Assembly (NCBI GenBank): GCA_016215025.1
Contig: JACRMI010000053.1
Span: 1 to 64,000, forward strand
Length of the DNA: 64,000 nt
DNA from: Chloroflexota bacterium
Lineage (GTDB): Bacteria > Chloroflexota > Anaerolineae > UBA4142
Direction of reading: 5' to 3'
The position numbers were made by a program, and so were the translations under genes. The notes beneath the pieces were generated by a model. It did not search any database. It had not been told where the DNA came from and was given only the letters and a program-made list of their open reading frames with translations. Each line of letters begins with the position of its first letter. Within the stretch, counting starts at the first letter, position 1. Positions 1-8,145 of the stretch are shown piece by piece.

Positions 1-15
1 CGCTCGTATCGGGTT

Positions 16-46
16 CCATACTTCCTCCTGTTACAGGGAAGTATGG
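16..46. repeat. Short inverted repeat
   Basis: Two 10-bp arms, CCATACTTCC (16-25) and GGAAGTATGG (37-46), are perfect complements around an 11-base loop. No T-run follows on either strand, so it may be a remnant of a palindromic repeat or a hairpin at the end of a gene left of the window. Confidence 0.5.
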
Positions 47-53
47 TCAAATC

Positions 54-134
54 GCACACGATGTCGTGATTACGATTGGCTTTTAAAGTGCACACGATGT
101 CGTGATTACATCAGCGCACACGATGTCGTGATTA
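54..134. repeat. Three direct copies of a 19-bp motif with palindromic core
   Basis: The 19-mer GCACACGATGTCGTGATTA occurs exactly at 54-72, 90-108 and 116-134. Each holds an inverted repeat CACGA-TG-TCGTG (cores 57-68, 93-104, 119-130). Start-to-start spacings are 36 and 26 bp. Exact conservation of a dyad in three head-to-tail copies upstream of a two-exporter gene set is compatible with operator sites for a dimeric repressor. It is too short and irregular for a CRISPR array. The regulator is not visible in the window. Confidence 0.55.
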
Positions 135-172
135 TTGAGAGATAGACACGAGCGACGCGACTGGTAGAAAAC

Positions 173-207
173 TTGCGGCGGGAAAACAAATCCCGCCGCA
201 ATAATTT
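173..207. terminator. GC-rich hairpin upstream of the MFS genes
   Basis: TTGCGGCGGGA (173-183) pairs perfectly with TCCCGCCGCAA (191-201) across a 7-base A-rich loop and is followed by TAATTTT. This looks like a factor-independent terminator of a plus-strand gene to the left, although the T-run is interrupted. Confidence 0.5.
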
Positions 208-210
208 TAA

Positions 211-258
211 TGTAGAGTAACTTTCCAAATTGCCCAGCAAGTCAGAAACTTGCTCTAC
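211..258. repeat. Interspersed GTAGAGCAAGTTTC-type repeat
   Basis: TGTAGAG (211-217) and CTCTACA (252-258) bracket sequence built from variants of 'caagttt(cc/ct)(a/g)acttgc'. A related unit, GTAGGGCAAGTTTCCAACTTG, sits at 2793-2813 after the second MFS gene, so the MFS pair is flanked by copies of this repeat. The repeat ends just before the start of the first gene. Confidence 0.45.
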
Positions 259-274
259 AATTTCCGGAGATTTA

Positions 275-1546
275 ATGAGCGCTGCGATGGCAGAAACCGC
301 CATGCGCCAACGTCTACCGATATTCGCTCTGTTTGCCGCTAACGCCATCTCGTTGACCGGTAATGTCCTTGCGGTGGTTGCGATTCCTTGGTTCGTATTG
401 CAGACAACGGGCAGTGCTACACAGACCGGCATCACCGGATTCTTTACGGTTCTGCCGATTGTCGTCGCTGCGTTTTTCGGCGGCAGTCTCGTGGATCGAT
501 TGGGGTTCAAGCGCGCGAGCATCAGCGCCGACCTCACGAGCGGCGTCGCGATTGCGCTGATTCCCCTGCTCTATCAATTCTTTGGGCTGGCGTTTTGGCA
601 ATTGTTGCTGCTCGTCTTTATCGGCAATCTGCTCGATGCGCCCGGCAACACTGCACGCGCAGCGCTCGTTCCAGATTTGGCAAAGCTTGCCAACATGCGA
701 CTCGAACGCGCGGCCGCGACGATTCAAGGCATCGAACGTGGCTCACGCATGATTGGCGCACCGCTCGCGGGAATCCTAATCACCGTATTCGGCAGCACCA
801 TTGTACTTTGGATCGATGCGGCAACTTTTCTCGCGTCGGCGTTAATTGTCGCCGCGTTTATTCCACGTTTAGCTCATGCAACCAGCGAGAAAAAATCAGA
901 GAGCTATCTTGCCGAACTGACCGATGGGCTGTGGTTTATTCGACGCGATGGACTCATTCTCGCCCTGACCTTAACCGTGATGGTGACCAACTTTCTTGAT
1001 TCGCCAAGCGGCAGCGTGATTATGCCCGTCTATGTCAAAGAAGCATCGGGGAGCGCGGTTGACTTGGGATTGTTCTTCGCTGCGCTAGGTGGCGGATCGC
1101 TCCTCGGCGCAATTGTCTTTGGAGCGATTGGACACCGCTTGCCCAAGCGCATAACTTTTATCAGTTTATTCATCATCATGGGTTTGCGGTTTTGGGTTCT
1201 TGCTTTTGCTCCTTCATTCCCAATTCTTCTGGTCGCATGGTTTATTACCGGCTTGGCGGCGGGACCGATCAACCCAATCATGGCAACCATCGAGTACGAA
1301 CGCATTCCGGCGAACATGCGCGGTCGTGTTTTCGGCACGATGACGGCGGGCGCATATCTCGCGATACCACTAGGCATGTTGCTCGTCGGTTTTTCGATTG
1401 AACAAATCGGGATACAATGGACCGTACTTGCCATGGGCGCGTGTTATCTCGTAACGACGTTGAGTCTGATCATCAACCCGGCGATTCGTGAAATGGATCG
1501 CGTGGGCAATGACAAACCAGCACGTGAATTCAGCATAGGAGATTAA
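275..1546 (+). CDS. MFS transporter (drug-exporter type)
   Basis: A polytopic protein of 423 aa with the pattern of the major facilitator superfamily: about 12 hydrophobic segments in two halves, a conserved loop after TM2 (GGSLVDRLGFKR) and a second-half counterpart (GAIGHRLPKR). It resembles MFS_3/enterobactin-exporter-like efflux pumps that use the proton gradient; the substrate cannot be read from sequence. ATG 275 is chosen over a TTG at 230 because GGAGA (266-270) lies just upstream and the protein then begins with a short cytoplasmic tail. The stop lies 3 nt before the next MFS gene, so the two are probably co-transcribed. They are half-similar paralogues rather than a split gene. Confidence 0.85.
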   Translation: MSAAMAETAMRQRLPIFALFAANAISLTGNVLAVVAIPWFVLQTTGSATQTGITGFFTVLPIVVAAFFGGSLVDRLGFKRASISADLTSGVAIALIPLLYQFFGLAFWQLLLLVFIGNLLDAPGNTARAALVPDLAKLANMRLERAAATIQGIERGSRMIGAPLAGILITVFGSTIVLWIDAATFLASALIVAAFIPRLAHATSEKKSESYLAELTDGLWFIRRDGLILALTLTVMVTNFLDSPSGSVIMPVYVKEASGSAVDLGLFFAALGGGSLLGAIVFGAIGHRLPKRITFISLFIIMGLRFWVLAFAPSFPILLVAWFITGLAAGPINPIMATIEYERIPANMRGRVFGTMTAGAYLAIPLGMLLVGFSIEQIGIQWTVLAMGACYLVTTLSLIINPAIREMDRVGNDKPAREFSIGD

Positions 1547-1549
1547 TCG

Positions 1550-2794
1550 ATGAGTGCTGTTGCTTCAAACGCGATGGCGCGTCCCAATCTGCTCTCAGTT
1601 CTGCGCGTTCGAAATTTCGCATTGCTGTGGAGTGGTCAAGCCATTTCGCAAATCGGCGATGCGTTGTTCAACGTCGCGATGATGTGGCTCGTCTTGCAAT
1701 TGACTGGCTCTGCGCTCGCGATGGGCACTACGGTTATTCTGACTCAACTGCCGCGGCTCGCCTTTCAATTGATCGGCGGCGTGTCGGTGGACCGCTATGA
1801 TCGCCGAATATTGATGCTCCTATCAGACGTACTTCGTGGTATAGTGATGCTTGCATTTGCGCTTCTCGTCGCGACGGATCAAATTCAATTGATCCACGTC
1901 TACATCTTGTCGATCATCTTTGGCATCGTTAGCGCGTTCTTCTACCCGGCCATGTCGGCGCTGATCCCCAATTTGGTCGCGCAAGATGAATTGATTGCCG
2001 CAAACTCGCTCTCGATGTTGACGCAACAAGGATCGCAAATCATCGGTCCTGCGATTGCGGGCGTGCTCATCGCGATCCCAGCTATCGGCATTGCCGGCGT
2101 ATCGTTCTTTAACGCATTCTCGTTTGGCGTTGGCGTACTGGCGTTGCTCCTGATGCAACTGCCCGCTCATTTGAACGGCACCCGCAAGACCAACGGTTCG
2201 TTCGTGCATGAACTCAAAGATGGCTTTCGCTATCTGTTCGGCTTTCGCGCGCTGGTCGTCATCATATTTCTGGCAATGGTACTCAATTTCGCACTTGCAC
2301 CCGTCAGTGTGATCTTGCCCATCTTCGTCAAAAATGTTCTCGATCTAGGATCCGAAAGTTTTGGTTTCATCATGTCGGCGTTTGGCGTTGGCATGGTTGC
2401 TGGCAGCATTGCAGTGGGTGTGCGACCACCGCGCGCGCATCGCGGCATTATTGTCTTTTTGCTGACCACGTTGCAAGGCGTACTCTTTGCGATGGTCGGA
2501 CTGGTACCGATCTTTGTCATCTCGTGCGTATTATCTCTCGTGATAGGTTTCGCCAATGGCATTGTGAACACAATGCTGAGTGCCATGCTGCAAGGCATGA
2601 TCGCGGACGAATATCGCGGACGCATCTTTGGTCTCATGTCGATGATCTCCATGGGCATGATGCCCATTTCGCTCGCCATCGCCGGCGGCATCACCGACCT
2701 GGTCGGCTCGGCGATCATGTTTGTGGCGGGCGGCGTTCTGTGTGCAGTTGCATCACTCTACGGCATGACCTTTCGCGAGATTCGAGAATTATAG
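1550..2794 (+). CDS. MFS transporter, second of a pair
   Basis: 414 aa with about 12 membrane spans and the MFS loop motif GGVSVDRYDRR after TM2. Related to MFS_3/TetA-like exporters such as those exporting macrolides or siderophores, but the substrate is unknown. ATG 1550 has a good Shine-Dalgarno (TAGGAG, 1536-1541) inside the last codons of the upstream gene, so translation is likely coupled. The pair may act on related compounds or as a heteromeric exporter, which is an inference. A GNAT acetyltransferase follows after 39 bp, a combination often met in compound-detoxification gene sets. Confidence 0.85.
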   Translation: MSAVASNAMARPNLLSVLRVRNFALLWSGQAISQIGDALFNVAMMWLVLQLTGSALAMGTTVILTQLPRLAFQLIGGVSVDRYDRRILMLLSDVLRGIVMLAFALLVATDQIQLIHVYILSIIFGIVSAFFYPAMSALIPNLVAQDELIAANSLSMLTQQGSQIIGPAIAGVLIAIPAIGIAGVSFFNAFSFGVGVLALLLMQLPAHLNGTRKTNGSFVHELKDGFRYLFGFRALVVIIFLAMVLNFALAPVSVILPIFVKNVLDLGSESFGFIMSAFGVGMVAGSIAVGVRPPRAHRGIIVFLLTTLQGVLFAMVGLVPIFVISCVLSLVIGFANGIVNTMLSAMLQGMIADEYRGRIFGLMSMISMGMMPISLAIAGGITDLVGSAIMFVAGGVLCAVASLYGMTFREIREL

Positions 2795-2833
2795 TAGGGC
2801 AAGTTTCCAACTTGCCAACCATCAAGGAGTCAC

Positions 2834-3904
2834 ATGAACCCAAGTTTTGAAATTAGAGCCATCGACATCAAGCACGCTACGACCGAAGAATATCGCGCGG
2901 CCAATGTGTTCAACAATCGGATGCAAGCCGAGCGTTTGCCAGACGATCCGCCGATTTCGCTCGACGAACAGATTCGCGAGTATCAAAACATTCCATCGTT
3001 CGTCGATGTGAATGCCTGGGTCGTGTGGAACACAACTGATTCGTCCGCCGTCGGCGTTGGCGTGGTCGTGTTCATGCTCACCGAAACGAATCAGCATATT
3101 GGCGAATTGGATATCCAGGTGCTGCCCGACTATCGCCGCCAAGGTATCGCACGCCGCTTGCTCGCGCTCACAACTGAGACCGCGCAACGCGCGAATCGTC
3201 GCTTGTTCATCGCCAACACGAACGAACGTATTCCCGCAGGCGAAGCATTCATGCGACGACTCGGCGCAAAACGCGGGATGGAAACACACACCAATCAACT
3301 CGCCATTGCTGAACTGAATCACGAATTGGTGCATGAATGGCAAGCGCGCGCGCAGGAACGCGCCTCAGGTTTTGAGTTGGGATTTTGGGATGGCGCATAT
3401 CCCGAAGAAAACATCGAGGAGATCGCACAACTGTTTCGCGTGATGAATACTGCGCCACACGATGATCTGGACATCGAAGATTTCAATTTCACGGTGGAGC
3501 AAATGCGCGAACGTGTGCGCACGACCGTCGCTAGAGGCAGAGAACTGTGGACGATGTACGTGCGCGAAAAGAAAACGGGCAAATTCGTGGGATTCACCGA
3601 AATATTTTTGAATCCCAGTCGTCCGGAGATTTTAAATCAAGCGGGGACCGGCGTTTTGCCTGAGTATCGCAACTATGGACTGGGACGCTGGCTCAAAGCG
3701 GCCATGCTCGACAAGATATTGCGCGAGCGTCCTCAAGCTAAATTCATCCGCACCGGCAACGCCGATTCCAACGCGCCAATGCTCAAGATCAATCACGAAC
3801 TTGGCTTCAAGCCGTACATTTCGCAAACCGTGTGGCAAGTGGAGGTAGAGCGCGCGCGTGAGTACGTCGCCAGTCGCCAGTCGTCAGTCGCCAGTATTCA
3901 GTGA
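2834..3904 (+). CDS. Tandem-GNAT N-acetyltransferase
   Basis: 356 aa with two GNAT folds. The first (about residues 5-160) carries an acetyl-CoA loop around DIQVLPDYRRQGIARRLL; the second (about 180-350) carries GTGVLPEYRNYGLGRWLK. Tandem GNATs of this kind include mycothiol-synthase-like and antibiotic-modifying enzymes; the acceptor substrate is unknown. AAGGAG precedes ATG 2834. The last roughly ten residues (VASRQSSVASIQ) are encoded by an interspersed CAGT repeat that has run into the 3' end, so the native C-terminus was probably replaced. Its position behind two exporters suggests a shared modification-plus-export role, not proven. Confidence 0.8.
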   Translation: MNPSFEIRAIDIKHATTEEYRAANVFNNRMQAERLPDDPPISLDEQIREYQNIPSFVDVNAWVVWNTTDSSAVGVGVVVFMLTETNQHIGELDIQVLPDYRRQGIARRLLALTTETAQRANRRLFIANTNERIPAGEAFMRRLGAKRGMETHTNQLAIAELNHELVHEWQARAQERASGFELGFWDGAYPEENIEEIAQLFRVMNTAPHDDLDIEDFNFTVEQMRERVRTTVARGRELWTMYVREKKTGKFVGFTEIFLNPSRPEILNQAGTGVLPEYRNYGLGRWLKAAMLDKILRERPQAKFIRTGNADSNAPMLKINHELGFKPYISQTVWQVEVERAREYVASRQSSVASIQ

Positions 3905-3975
3905 TCAGTTTTCAGTATTCAATCTCAAGAAATGTCTTTCTGAATACCGAACACGGAATACTGATTACTGGCTTT
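3867..3975. repeat. CAGT-type interspersed palindromic repeat
   Basis: Iterated units of (gcCAGTcg)n and CAGTATTCAGTGATCAGTTTTCAG on the left answer complementary units (GAATACTGATTACTGG) on the right, so the block can fold into a long imperfect hairpin. It supplies the 3' end of the GNAT gene and abuts the 3' end of the convergent exonuclease gene. The same family recurs at 16597-16704, 41630-41692 and 48960-49012. Confidence 0.7.
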
Positions 3976-4801
3976 CAACTTCCATCTTGACGATTCGATC
4001 TAATCGAAACTGACGGCGCTCGTCGCGCAGGTGACAATGAGCGATGAGCGCCAACGTATCCTCGGCTCCTACAATTTTGTGCGGCGTCACCCAGCGTTCC
4101 GATTTTTCTCCGTGCGCATCGACGTATATCAAAAACAATCGCTTGCCGCTCGACAACGCTTCGGCAATTTCGGTCGGCAGCGGTTCAACATTCGGTGTCG
4201 TCGCGACGAACGCATCGCCTCCCTGCAATTCTAATAATTCCCCAAGAGTACGTCGTCCTGTTTTCCAAAAATCCTCGATGAATCGATTCAGCACAGCGCG
4301 CGTCGTCATCACGTCGCCGAGCGCACGGTGCGCATCCGGCGTTGGAATCTGTAACACGCGTGCGATATTCGACAAGCTGTTCGAGCGAAAGCGATAATTC
4401 GTCCGCGCGAGAGCGAGTGTGTCGAGGGTCGTCGGCGCATGGAAAGCGTGTCCCGCTCGCAGCATCTCGCTCGACAAAAAGCCCAAGTCGAATGGCGCGT
4501 TGTGGCAGACGATGACGGCATCGCGAAACATTTCGCCGAGCATATCGACGATTTTTGCAAAGCACGGCGCATCGCGTACGTCTTCATCCCGCAGACCGTT
4601 GACGGCTGACGCGCCCGGCGAAATCCTGCGTTCGGGATTGACAAGCGTGGCGTACGTCGCCTGAATCAGATCGGTGCGCGAACGCACGACGGCAATTTCA
4701 CAGACGCGGTCGCCATACTGCGGCGAGAGTCCCGTCGTCTCCACGTCGAGAAACGCAAAGGTGACGTCGTCAAGCGAGATAGATAAATCGATTATTGCCA
4801 T
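3965..4801 (-). CDS. DnaQ-like 3'-5' exonuclease fused to a WYL domain
   Basis: 278 aa. Residues about 12-180 are a DEDDh exonuclease of the DnaQ/PolC-epsilon type: ExoI FLDVETTG (D19, E21), ExoII HNAPFDLGFL (D105), ExoIII HRALGD (H158, D163), so all metal and catalytic residues are present. Residues about 218-275 match a WYL domain: LFLIYVDAHGEKSERWVTP, then a central strand and the closing RRQFRLDRI. WYL domains bind nucleic acid or nucleotide ligands and regulate defence and DNA-damage factors; joined to a nuclease it could gate activity or place substrate. No Shine-Dalgarno is visible before the ATG at 4801. It is convergent with the GNAT gene and not in an operon with the ABC transporter. 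Confidence 0.8.
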   Translation of the reverse strand: MAIIDLSISLDDVTFAFLDVETTGLSPQYGDRVCEIAVVRSRTDLIQATYATLVNPERRISPGASAVNGLRDEDVRDAPCFAKIVDMLGEMFRDAVIVCHNAPFDLGFLSSEMLRAGHAFHAPTTLDTLALARTNYRFRSNSLSNIARVLQIPTPDAHRALGDVMTTRAVLNRFIEDFWKTGRRTLGELLELQGGDAFVATTPNVEPLPTEIAEALSSGKRLFLIYVDAHGEKSERWVTPHKIVGAEDTLALIAHCHLRDERRQFRLDRIVKMEVESQ

Positions 4802-4817
4802 TGGCTTATTAGTGTGT

Positions 4818-4884
4818 CATTTCGACGAGCGCAGCGAGGAGAAATCTCTAATCAAGAGAGAGATTTCTCGCTTCGCTCGAAATG
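4818..4884. repeat. Palindromic repeat CATTTCGA(C)GAGCGAAGCGAG...
   Basis: Left arm (CATTTCGACGAGCGCAGCGAGGAGAAATCTC) and right arm (GAGATTTCTCGCTTCGCTCGAAATG) form a near-perfect 25-30 bp hairpin in the gap between two minus-strand genes. It belongs to the widespread 'TGAGCGGAGCGAAG' class of short palindromes, with related units at 27776-27800, 48078-48098, 50061-50107, 55567-55633 and 58075-58116. Confidence 0.75.
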
Positions 4885-4889
4885 TCAAA

Positions 4890-6605
4890 TCACTTGTTGA
4901 TGTACCACTGCTCTGGAAAATACGAAATCCCCAGTGCCGTTGGATCGTTGGGTGTGATGCGCTTGTTGAGAAACGCATAGCCGGTGCGATACATCAAGAA
5001 AACGTACGGCGAATCGGTCGAAACCGTTTTCTGAATTTGCTGGAAAACTTTTTTCCGCGATTGATCGTCGCACGGCGGGCGATTGGATTGCTCGAATAGC
5101 TTTTCCAAATCTTTGTTGACGTATCCACCTGCATTGAGCGTTGGAATGTTCGCCTCACTCCAAATCTGATGCGTAAAATACGGATCGAAGGCGTTGCGCC
5201 AGCCAAGCACGTACAAATCATAATCGAATGGCGCGCGATGCAGAAAATCCAAATATGCTTGGAATTCGATGGTCGATACTTCGGAATCGATCCCAAGTTT
5301 CTTGAGTTCGTTCTGCGTCGTCGTCGCAATTTGCTCGCGCTGTTTGTTTCCCATGTTATAAACGATTTTCAATTTGGGCCACGGCTTGCCGGTATTGTCG
5401 AGCAGCTTGCCGCTGGCGTCCAATTTGTAACCGGCTTGGCGCAGCGTTGCCTTGGCTGTTTCGATATTGTAGTCGTAGTGTGGCACATCAGGATTGAACA
5501 CCCAGGTCGATGGCGCGAATGTGGAGAACGTCGGTTTGGCAAGACCGTTGAGAATTTTATCGGCGATGGTTTGGCGTGGAATGGCGTACGACAGCGCATG
5601 CCGCACTTCGACGTCTTTGAGCAATGGGCGACGCAAGTTGAAACCGATATAGTCCCATTCCGGCATCGCCGGATCCCACGCGAATTCTTTCAGCATATCC
5701 AATTTTTTCGCATCCGCATAATCGGTCACACTCACCGGAGCCATATCAAGCTGACCGGCTTTGAGCATCGCCAGTTGCGTCGCCGAGTTCGACACGACGC
5801 GCAGCATGTACGAATCGAAATTGGGCGCACCGCGATAATAAGAATCGTTGCGGACGAACGTCGCATGATCGCCCTGCTTCCATTCCTTCAATTTGTATGA
5901 ACCTGAGACGACGGTGGGATTCATGATCTCTGGATTCTTCGTCGGATCGTTCCAAGGATACTTGCTCCAAATGTGCTTAGGCAGCGGCGTGATGGCATCG
6001 ACCGTTGTCATGCCAACGCATTCGGCTTGCTTGAGCGTCACCTCAAGCACGTAATCATCCTTCGCCGTGTACGATGCCAGGTTCTGGAACATGGTGATGT
6101 ACGGATATTTATTCGCGGCGTTATTCGCCTGCATGAATGTCCACTCGAAATCATAAGCCGTCAGCAGCGTGCCATCGCTCCATTTTATATCTTGACGCAA
6201 ATTGAATGTATAGACACGTCCATCGTTGGAAACTGTCCATGACTGCGCCATGCCCGGAATCGGCTGCAACGTTTTGGGATCGCGGAGCCACAAGCCGGTG
6301 GCGTACACCTTGTCCTGAAAAGTGCGCGAGGCAGGATCAGTCGTTTGATAAATGTGAAAACTTGCCGCATCCGCGCTAACCGCTTCGACAAAATCGCCGC
6401 CTCGCTTCGCGTTCGCGGCAGGATTCGTCGGCAATGCACTCGGCGCGCGTGTGGCTGCTGGCGTGGGCGGACGAGTTGCAACGGCAATCACCGTCTGAAC
6501 AACTTCCGTCTCGGCGGGTGCAACGGTTGGAGCGGTCACGGGAGCACAAGCCATCAACCCTCCAAAGATAACGAACAACATCAAAACGATCAATCCCCTG
6601 CGCAT
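4890..6605 (-). CDS. ABC transporter solute-binding lipoprotein (SBP_bac_5)
   Basis: 571 aa extracytoplasmic binding protein of the peptide/nickel family (DppA/OppA type). ATG 6605 is preferred over an upstream in-frame start because GGAGAG lies before it and the N-terminus is then a proper lipoprotein signal (MRRGLIVLMLFVIFGGLMAC). A Thr/Pro/Ala-rich linker follows, then the large two-lobe domain with family hallmarks such as the early WSDGTLLTAYDFEWTF and the late FQQIQKTVSTDSPYVFLMY. It closes the importer gene set but sits behind a strong terminator (6729-6759), so it may have its own expression level. A second, larger binding protein begins the operon. Ligand unknown. Confidence 0.88.
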   Translation of the reverse strand: MRRGLIVLMLFVIFGGLMACAPVTAPTVAPAETEVVQTVIAVATRPPTPAATRAPSALPTNPAANAKRGGDFVEAVSADAASFHIYQTTDPASRTFQDKVYATGLWLRDPKTLQPIPGMAQSWTVSNDGRVYTFNLRQDIKWSDGTLLTAYDFEWTFMQANNAANKYPYITMFQNLASYTAKDDYVLEVTLKQAECVGMTTVDAITPLPKHIWSKYPWNDPTKNPEIMNPTVVSGSYKLKEWKQGDHATFVRNDSYYRGAPNFDSYMLRVVSNSATQLAMLKAGQLDMAPVSVTDYADAKKLDMLKEFAWDPAMPEWDYIGFNLRRPLLKDVEVRHALSYAIPRQTIADKILNGLAKPTFSTFAPSTWVFNPDVPHYDYNIETAKATLRQAGYKLDASGKLLDNTGKPWPKLKIVYNMGNKQREQIATTTQNELKKLGIDSEVSTIEFQAYLDFLHRAPFDYDLYVLGWRNAFDPYFTHQIWSEANIPTLNAGGYVNKDLEKLFEQSNRPPCDDQSRKKVFQQIQKTVSTDSPYVFLMYRTGYAFLNKRITPNDPTALGISYFPEQWYINK

Positions 6606-6728
6606 TCTATCTCTCCAAATCGATTTCGCTAAAGCAGCGCGAATATAATGCTTAACGCGCAAAAAGGCAAACGAAAGAGACAACAACGATTTTGGAATCA
6701 AACGAATTTTGCATCGACAATAGTTAGC

Positions 6729-6759
6729 AAAAAAAAGCCCACCCGATGAAGGGTGGGCT
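6729..6759 (-). terminator. Factor-independent terminator of the ABC operon
   Basis: Read on the minus strand, AGCCCACCC pairs with GGGTGGGCT around a 6-base loop and is followed by eight consecutive U (A-run 6729-6736 on plus). It lies 3 nt beyond the stop of the small membrane protein gene and separates it from the downstream binding-protein gene. Confidence 0.9.
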
Positions 6760-6762
6760 AGA

Positions 6763-6972
6763 TCAATCTCTGTCGCGCCCCCTACTCTGACCATAGTTGA
6801 GCACACCAATGAATCCAATAACCAAGCCGCCAAACGAAACGAGATAAGAGACAAAACCCAGGAATAAAGTTGATTCGAGAACTTTTAAAATCATCAAGAA
6901 CGGCAAGACGATGCCCAACACGAGCAAAACAAAACCCAAAAGCATGAGTTGGACCGGACCCGGACGAATCAT
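6763..6972 (-). CDS. Small two-span membrane protein
   Basis: 69 aa, starting MIRPGPVQLMLLGFVLLVLG. Two hydrophobic helices (about residues 8-30 and 36-58) are followed by a short charged tail (GQSRGRDRD). It begins 14 nt after the ATPase gene on the minus strand and ends directly before the operon terminator. The longer reading frame upstream overlaps the ATPase gene, so ATG 6972 is chosen. I do not recognise a family beyond short membrane proteins common in Chloroflexota. A role as transporter accessory is only positional inference. Confidence 0.6.
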   Translation of the reverse strand: MIRPGPVQLMLLGFVLLVLGIVLPFLMILKVLESTLFLGFVSYLVSFGGLVIGFIGVLNYGQSRGRDRD

Positions 6973-6985
6973 GATCGAGCAACCA

Positions 6986-8038
6986 CTAGGCAGCTTGTGC
7001 CGCAGCCGCACGGGTTTGTTGCACGCGGTCGGGCGAATAGAGCCAGCATTGCACGAAATGTTTCGGATCGGGTTCAAACTCCGGCGGGACCTCCACATCA
7101 CAGACGCCTTTGATCATCTTGTCGCAACGTGGATGGAAGCGGCAGCCCGCCGGTGGATGCACCAAGCTGGGCGGTTCGCCGGGTGGAACTTCTTTGAACA
7201 CGGTCGCATTGTGCGCATCGGGATCAGGAATCGCGGCAAGGAGCGCGAGCGTGTACGGATGCATCGGACAGCGCAACAATTCATCCACCGGCGCTTTTTC
7301 GATGATCTTGCCGGCATACATCACAAAGATGCGTTCGGAAAAATAGCGCACGGTCGAAAGATCGTGCGTGATATAGCTCACGGCAAGGTTGTGATTGTGC
7401 TGCAACGCCCGGAGCAACATCAATATTTCGACGCGCACGGACGCATCGAGCATGGACACGGGTTCGTCTGCGACGATCAACTTGGGACGGAGAATCATGG
7501 AGCGCGCGACGACGACACGCTGTTGCTGACCACCGCTGAGCATGTGCGGATACTTGGGCAGAAAATCTTCCACCGGTTCCATTTTGACTTCGCTCAACGC
7601 ATCCTTAATCCGCTTGAGGCGTTCCTCTTCCGTTCCGATTTTGTTGATGATGAGCGGTTCTTCGAGTATGCGTTGCACGTTCATAAACGGCGGCAATGCG
7701 CCGTACGGGTCTTGTTGGACGTAGCCGACCTGGGAACGATAGCGTTGCAGTTCTTTGCCTTCGTACAGGTGCAGGGACTTGCCCTCAAAAACCACTTCGC
7801 CTTTGGTTGGCTTGTGAATGCCCAGAATCGTTTTAGCCAGCGAGCTTTTACCACACCCGCTTTCGCCAACGAACGCGACCGCTTCACCTTGCCCTAGTTC
7901 AAAACTGACATCGTCGACCGCATGAACAAAACCGGCATGACCAAAGCCCCAACGCCGCAATTCAAACCAAGTACACAACCCGCGCACTTGTAAAAGTTTC
8001 CCGTTGCCATTTTTCGCTATATTCACATCTACGCTCAT
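6986..8038 (-). CDS. Peptide-type ABC transporter ATP-binding protein (DppF/OppF-like)
   Basis: 350 aa from ATG 8038; the 33 residues upstream in frame are repeat-derived. Contains Walker A GESGCGKSS, Q-loop region YVQQDPYGALPP, signature LSGGQQQRV, Walker B LIVADEPVSMLD, and the H-loop THD. The C-terminal oligopeptide extension with PPAGCRFHPRC and further cysteines is the site that binds an iron-sulfur cluster or zinc in related proteins. It energises import together with the neighbouring DppD-like ATPase and the two permeases. It lies 107 bp after that gene, with a repeat-type spacer between them. Confidence 0.9.
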   Translation of the reverse strand: MSVDVNIAKNGNGKLLQVRGLCTWFELRRWGFGHAGFVHAVDDVSFELGQGEAVAFVGESGCGKSSLAKTILGIHKPTKGEVVFEGKSLHLYEGKELQRYRSQVGYVQQDPYGALPPFMNVQRILEEPLIINKIGTEEERLKRIKDALSEVKMEPVEDFLPKYPHMLSGGQQQRVVVARSMILRPKLIVADEPVSMLDASVRVEILMLLRALQHNHNLAVSYITHDLSTVRYFSERIFVMYAGKIIEKAPVDELLRCPMHPYTLALLAAIPDPDAHNATVFKEVPPGEPPSLVHPPAGCRFHPRCDKMIKGVCDVEVPPEFEPDPKHFVQCWLYSPDRVQQTRAAAAQAA

Positions 8039-8045
8039 AAGCTCT

Positions 8046-8145
8046 TTATGCCTCAATAGATTGAAAGTTAGCAGTTGGAGGTTCGAGGTTGGAAATAATC
8101 GCCATCTGAATTCTAAATTCCAACATCCAATTTCCAACGTCTAGT
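8046..8145. repeat. TTGGAAATTGGATG-type spacer repeat
   Basis: On the minus strand the spacer reads as iterated variants of TTGGAAATTGGATGTTGGAATTTAGAATT, then AACCTCCAACTGCTAACTTTC. This is a simple, direct-repeat-like intergenic element between the two ATPase genes. It has no coding sense and no stable hairpin. Confidence 0.5.

Noticed and set aside
54-134. CRISPR-like array
   Set aside because: Only three 19-bp units with 17- and 7-bp spacers; unit and spacer lengths do not fit CRISPR and no cas gene is near.
314-999. Long antisense and shifted frames within the MFS genes
   Set aside because: They overlap a clear membrane-protein gene, show Arg-rich compositions typical of shadow frames, and lack start signals.
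4818-4884. Terminator for the solute-binding protein gene
   Set aside because: The palindrome lies after that gene's stop on the minus strand and could stop transcription, but it has no U-run and matches a dispersed repeat family, so it is listed as a repeat.
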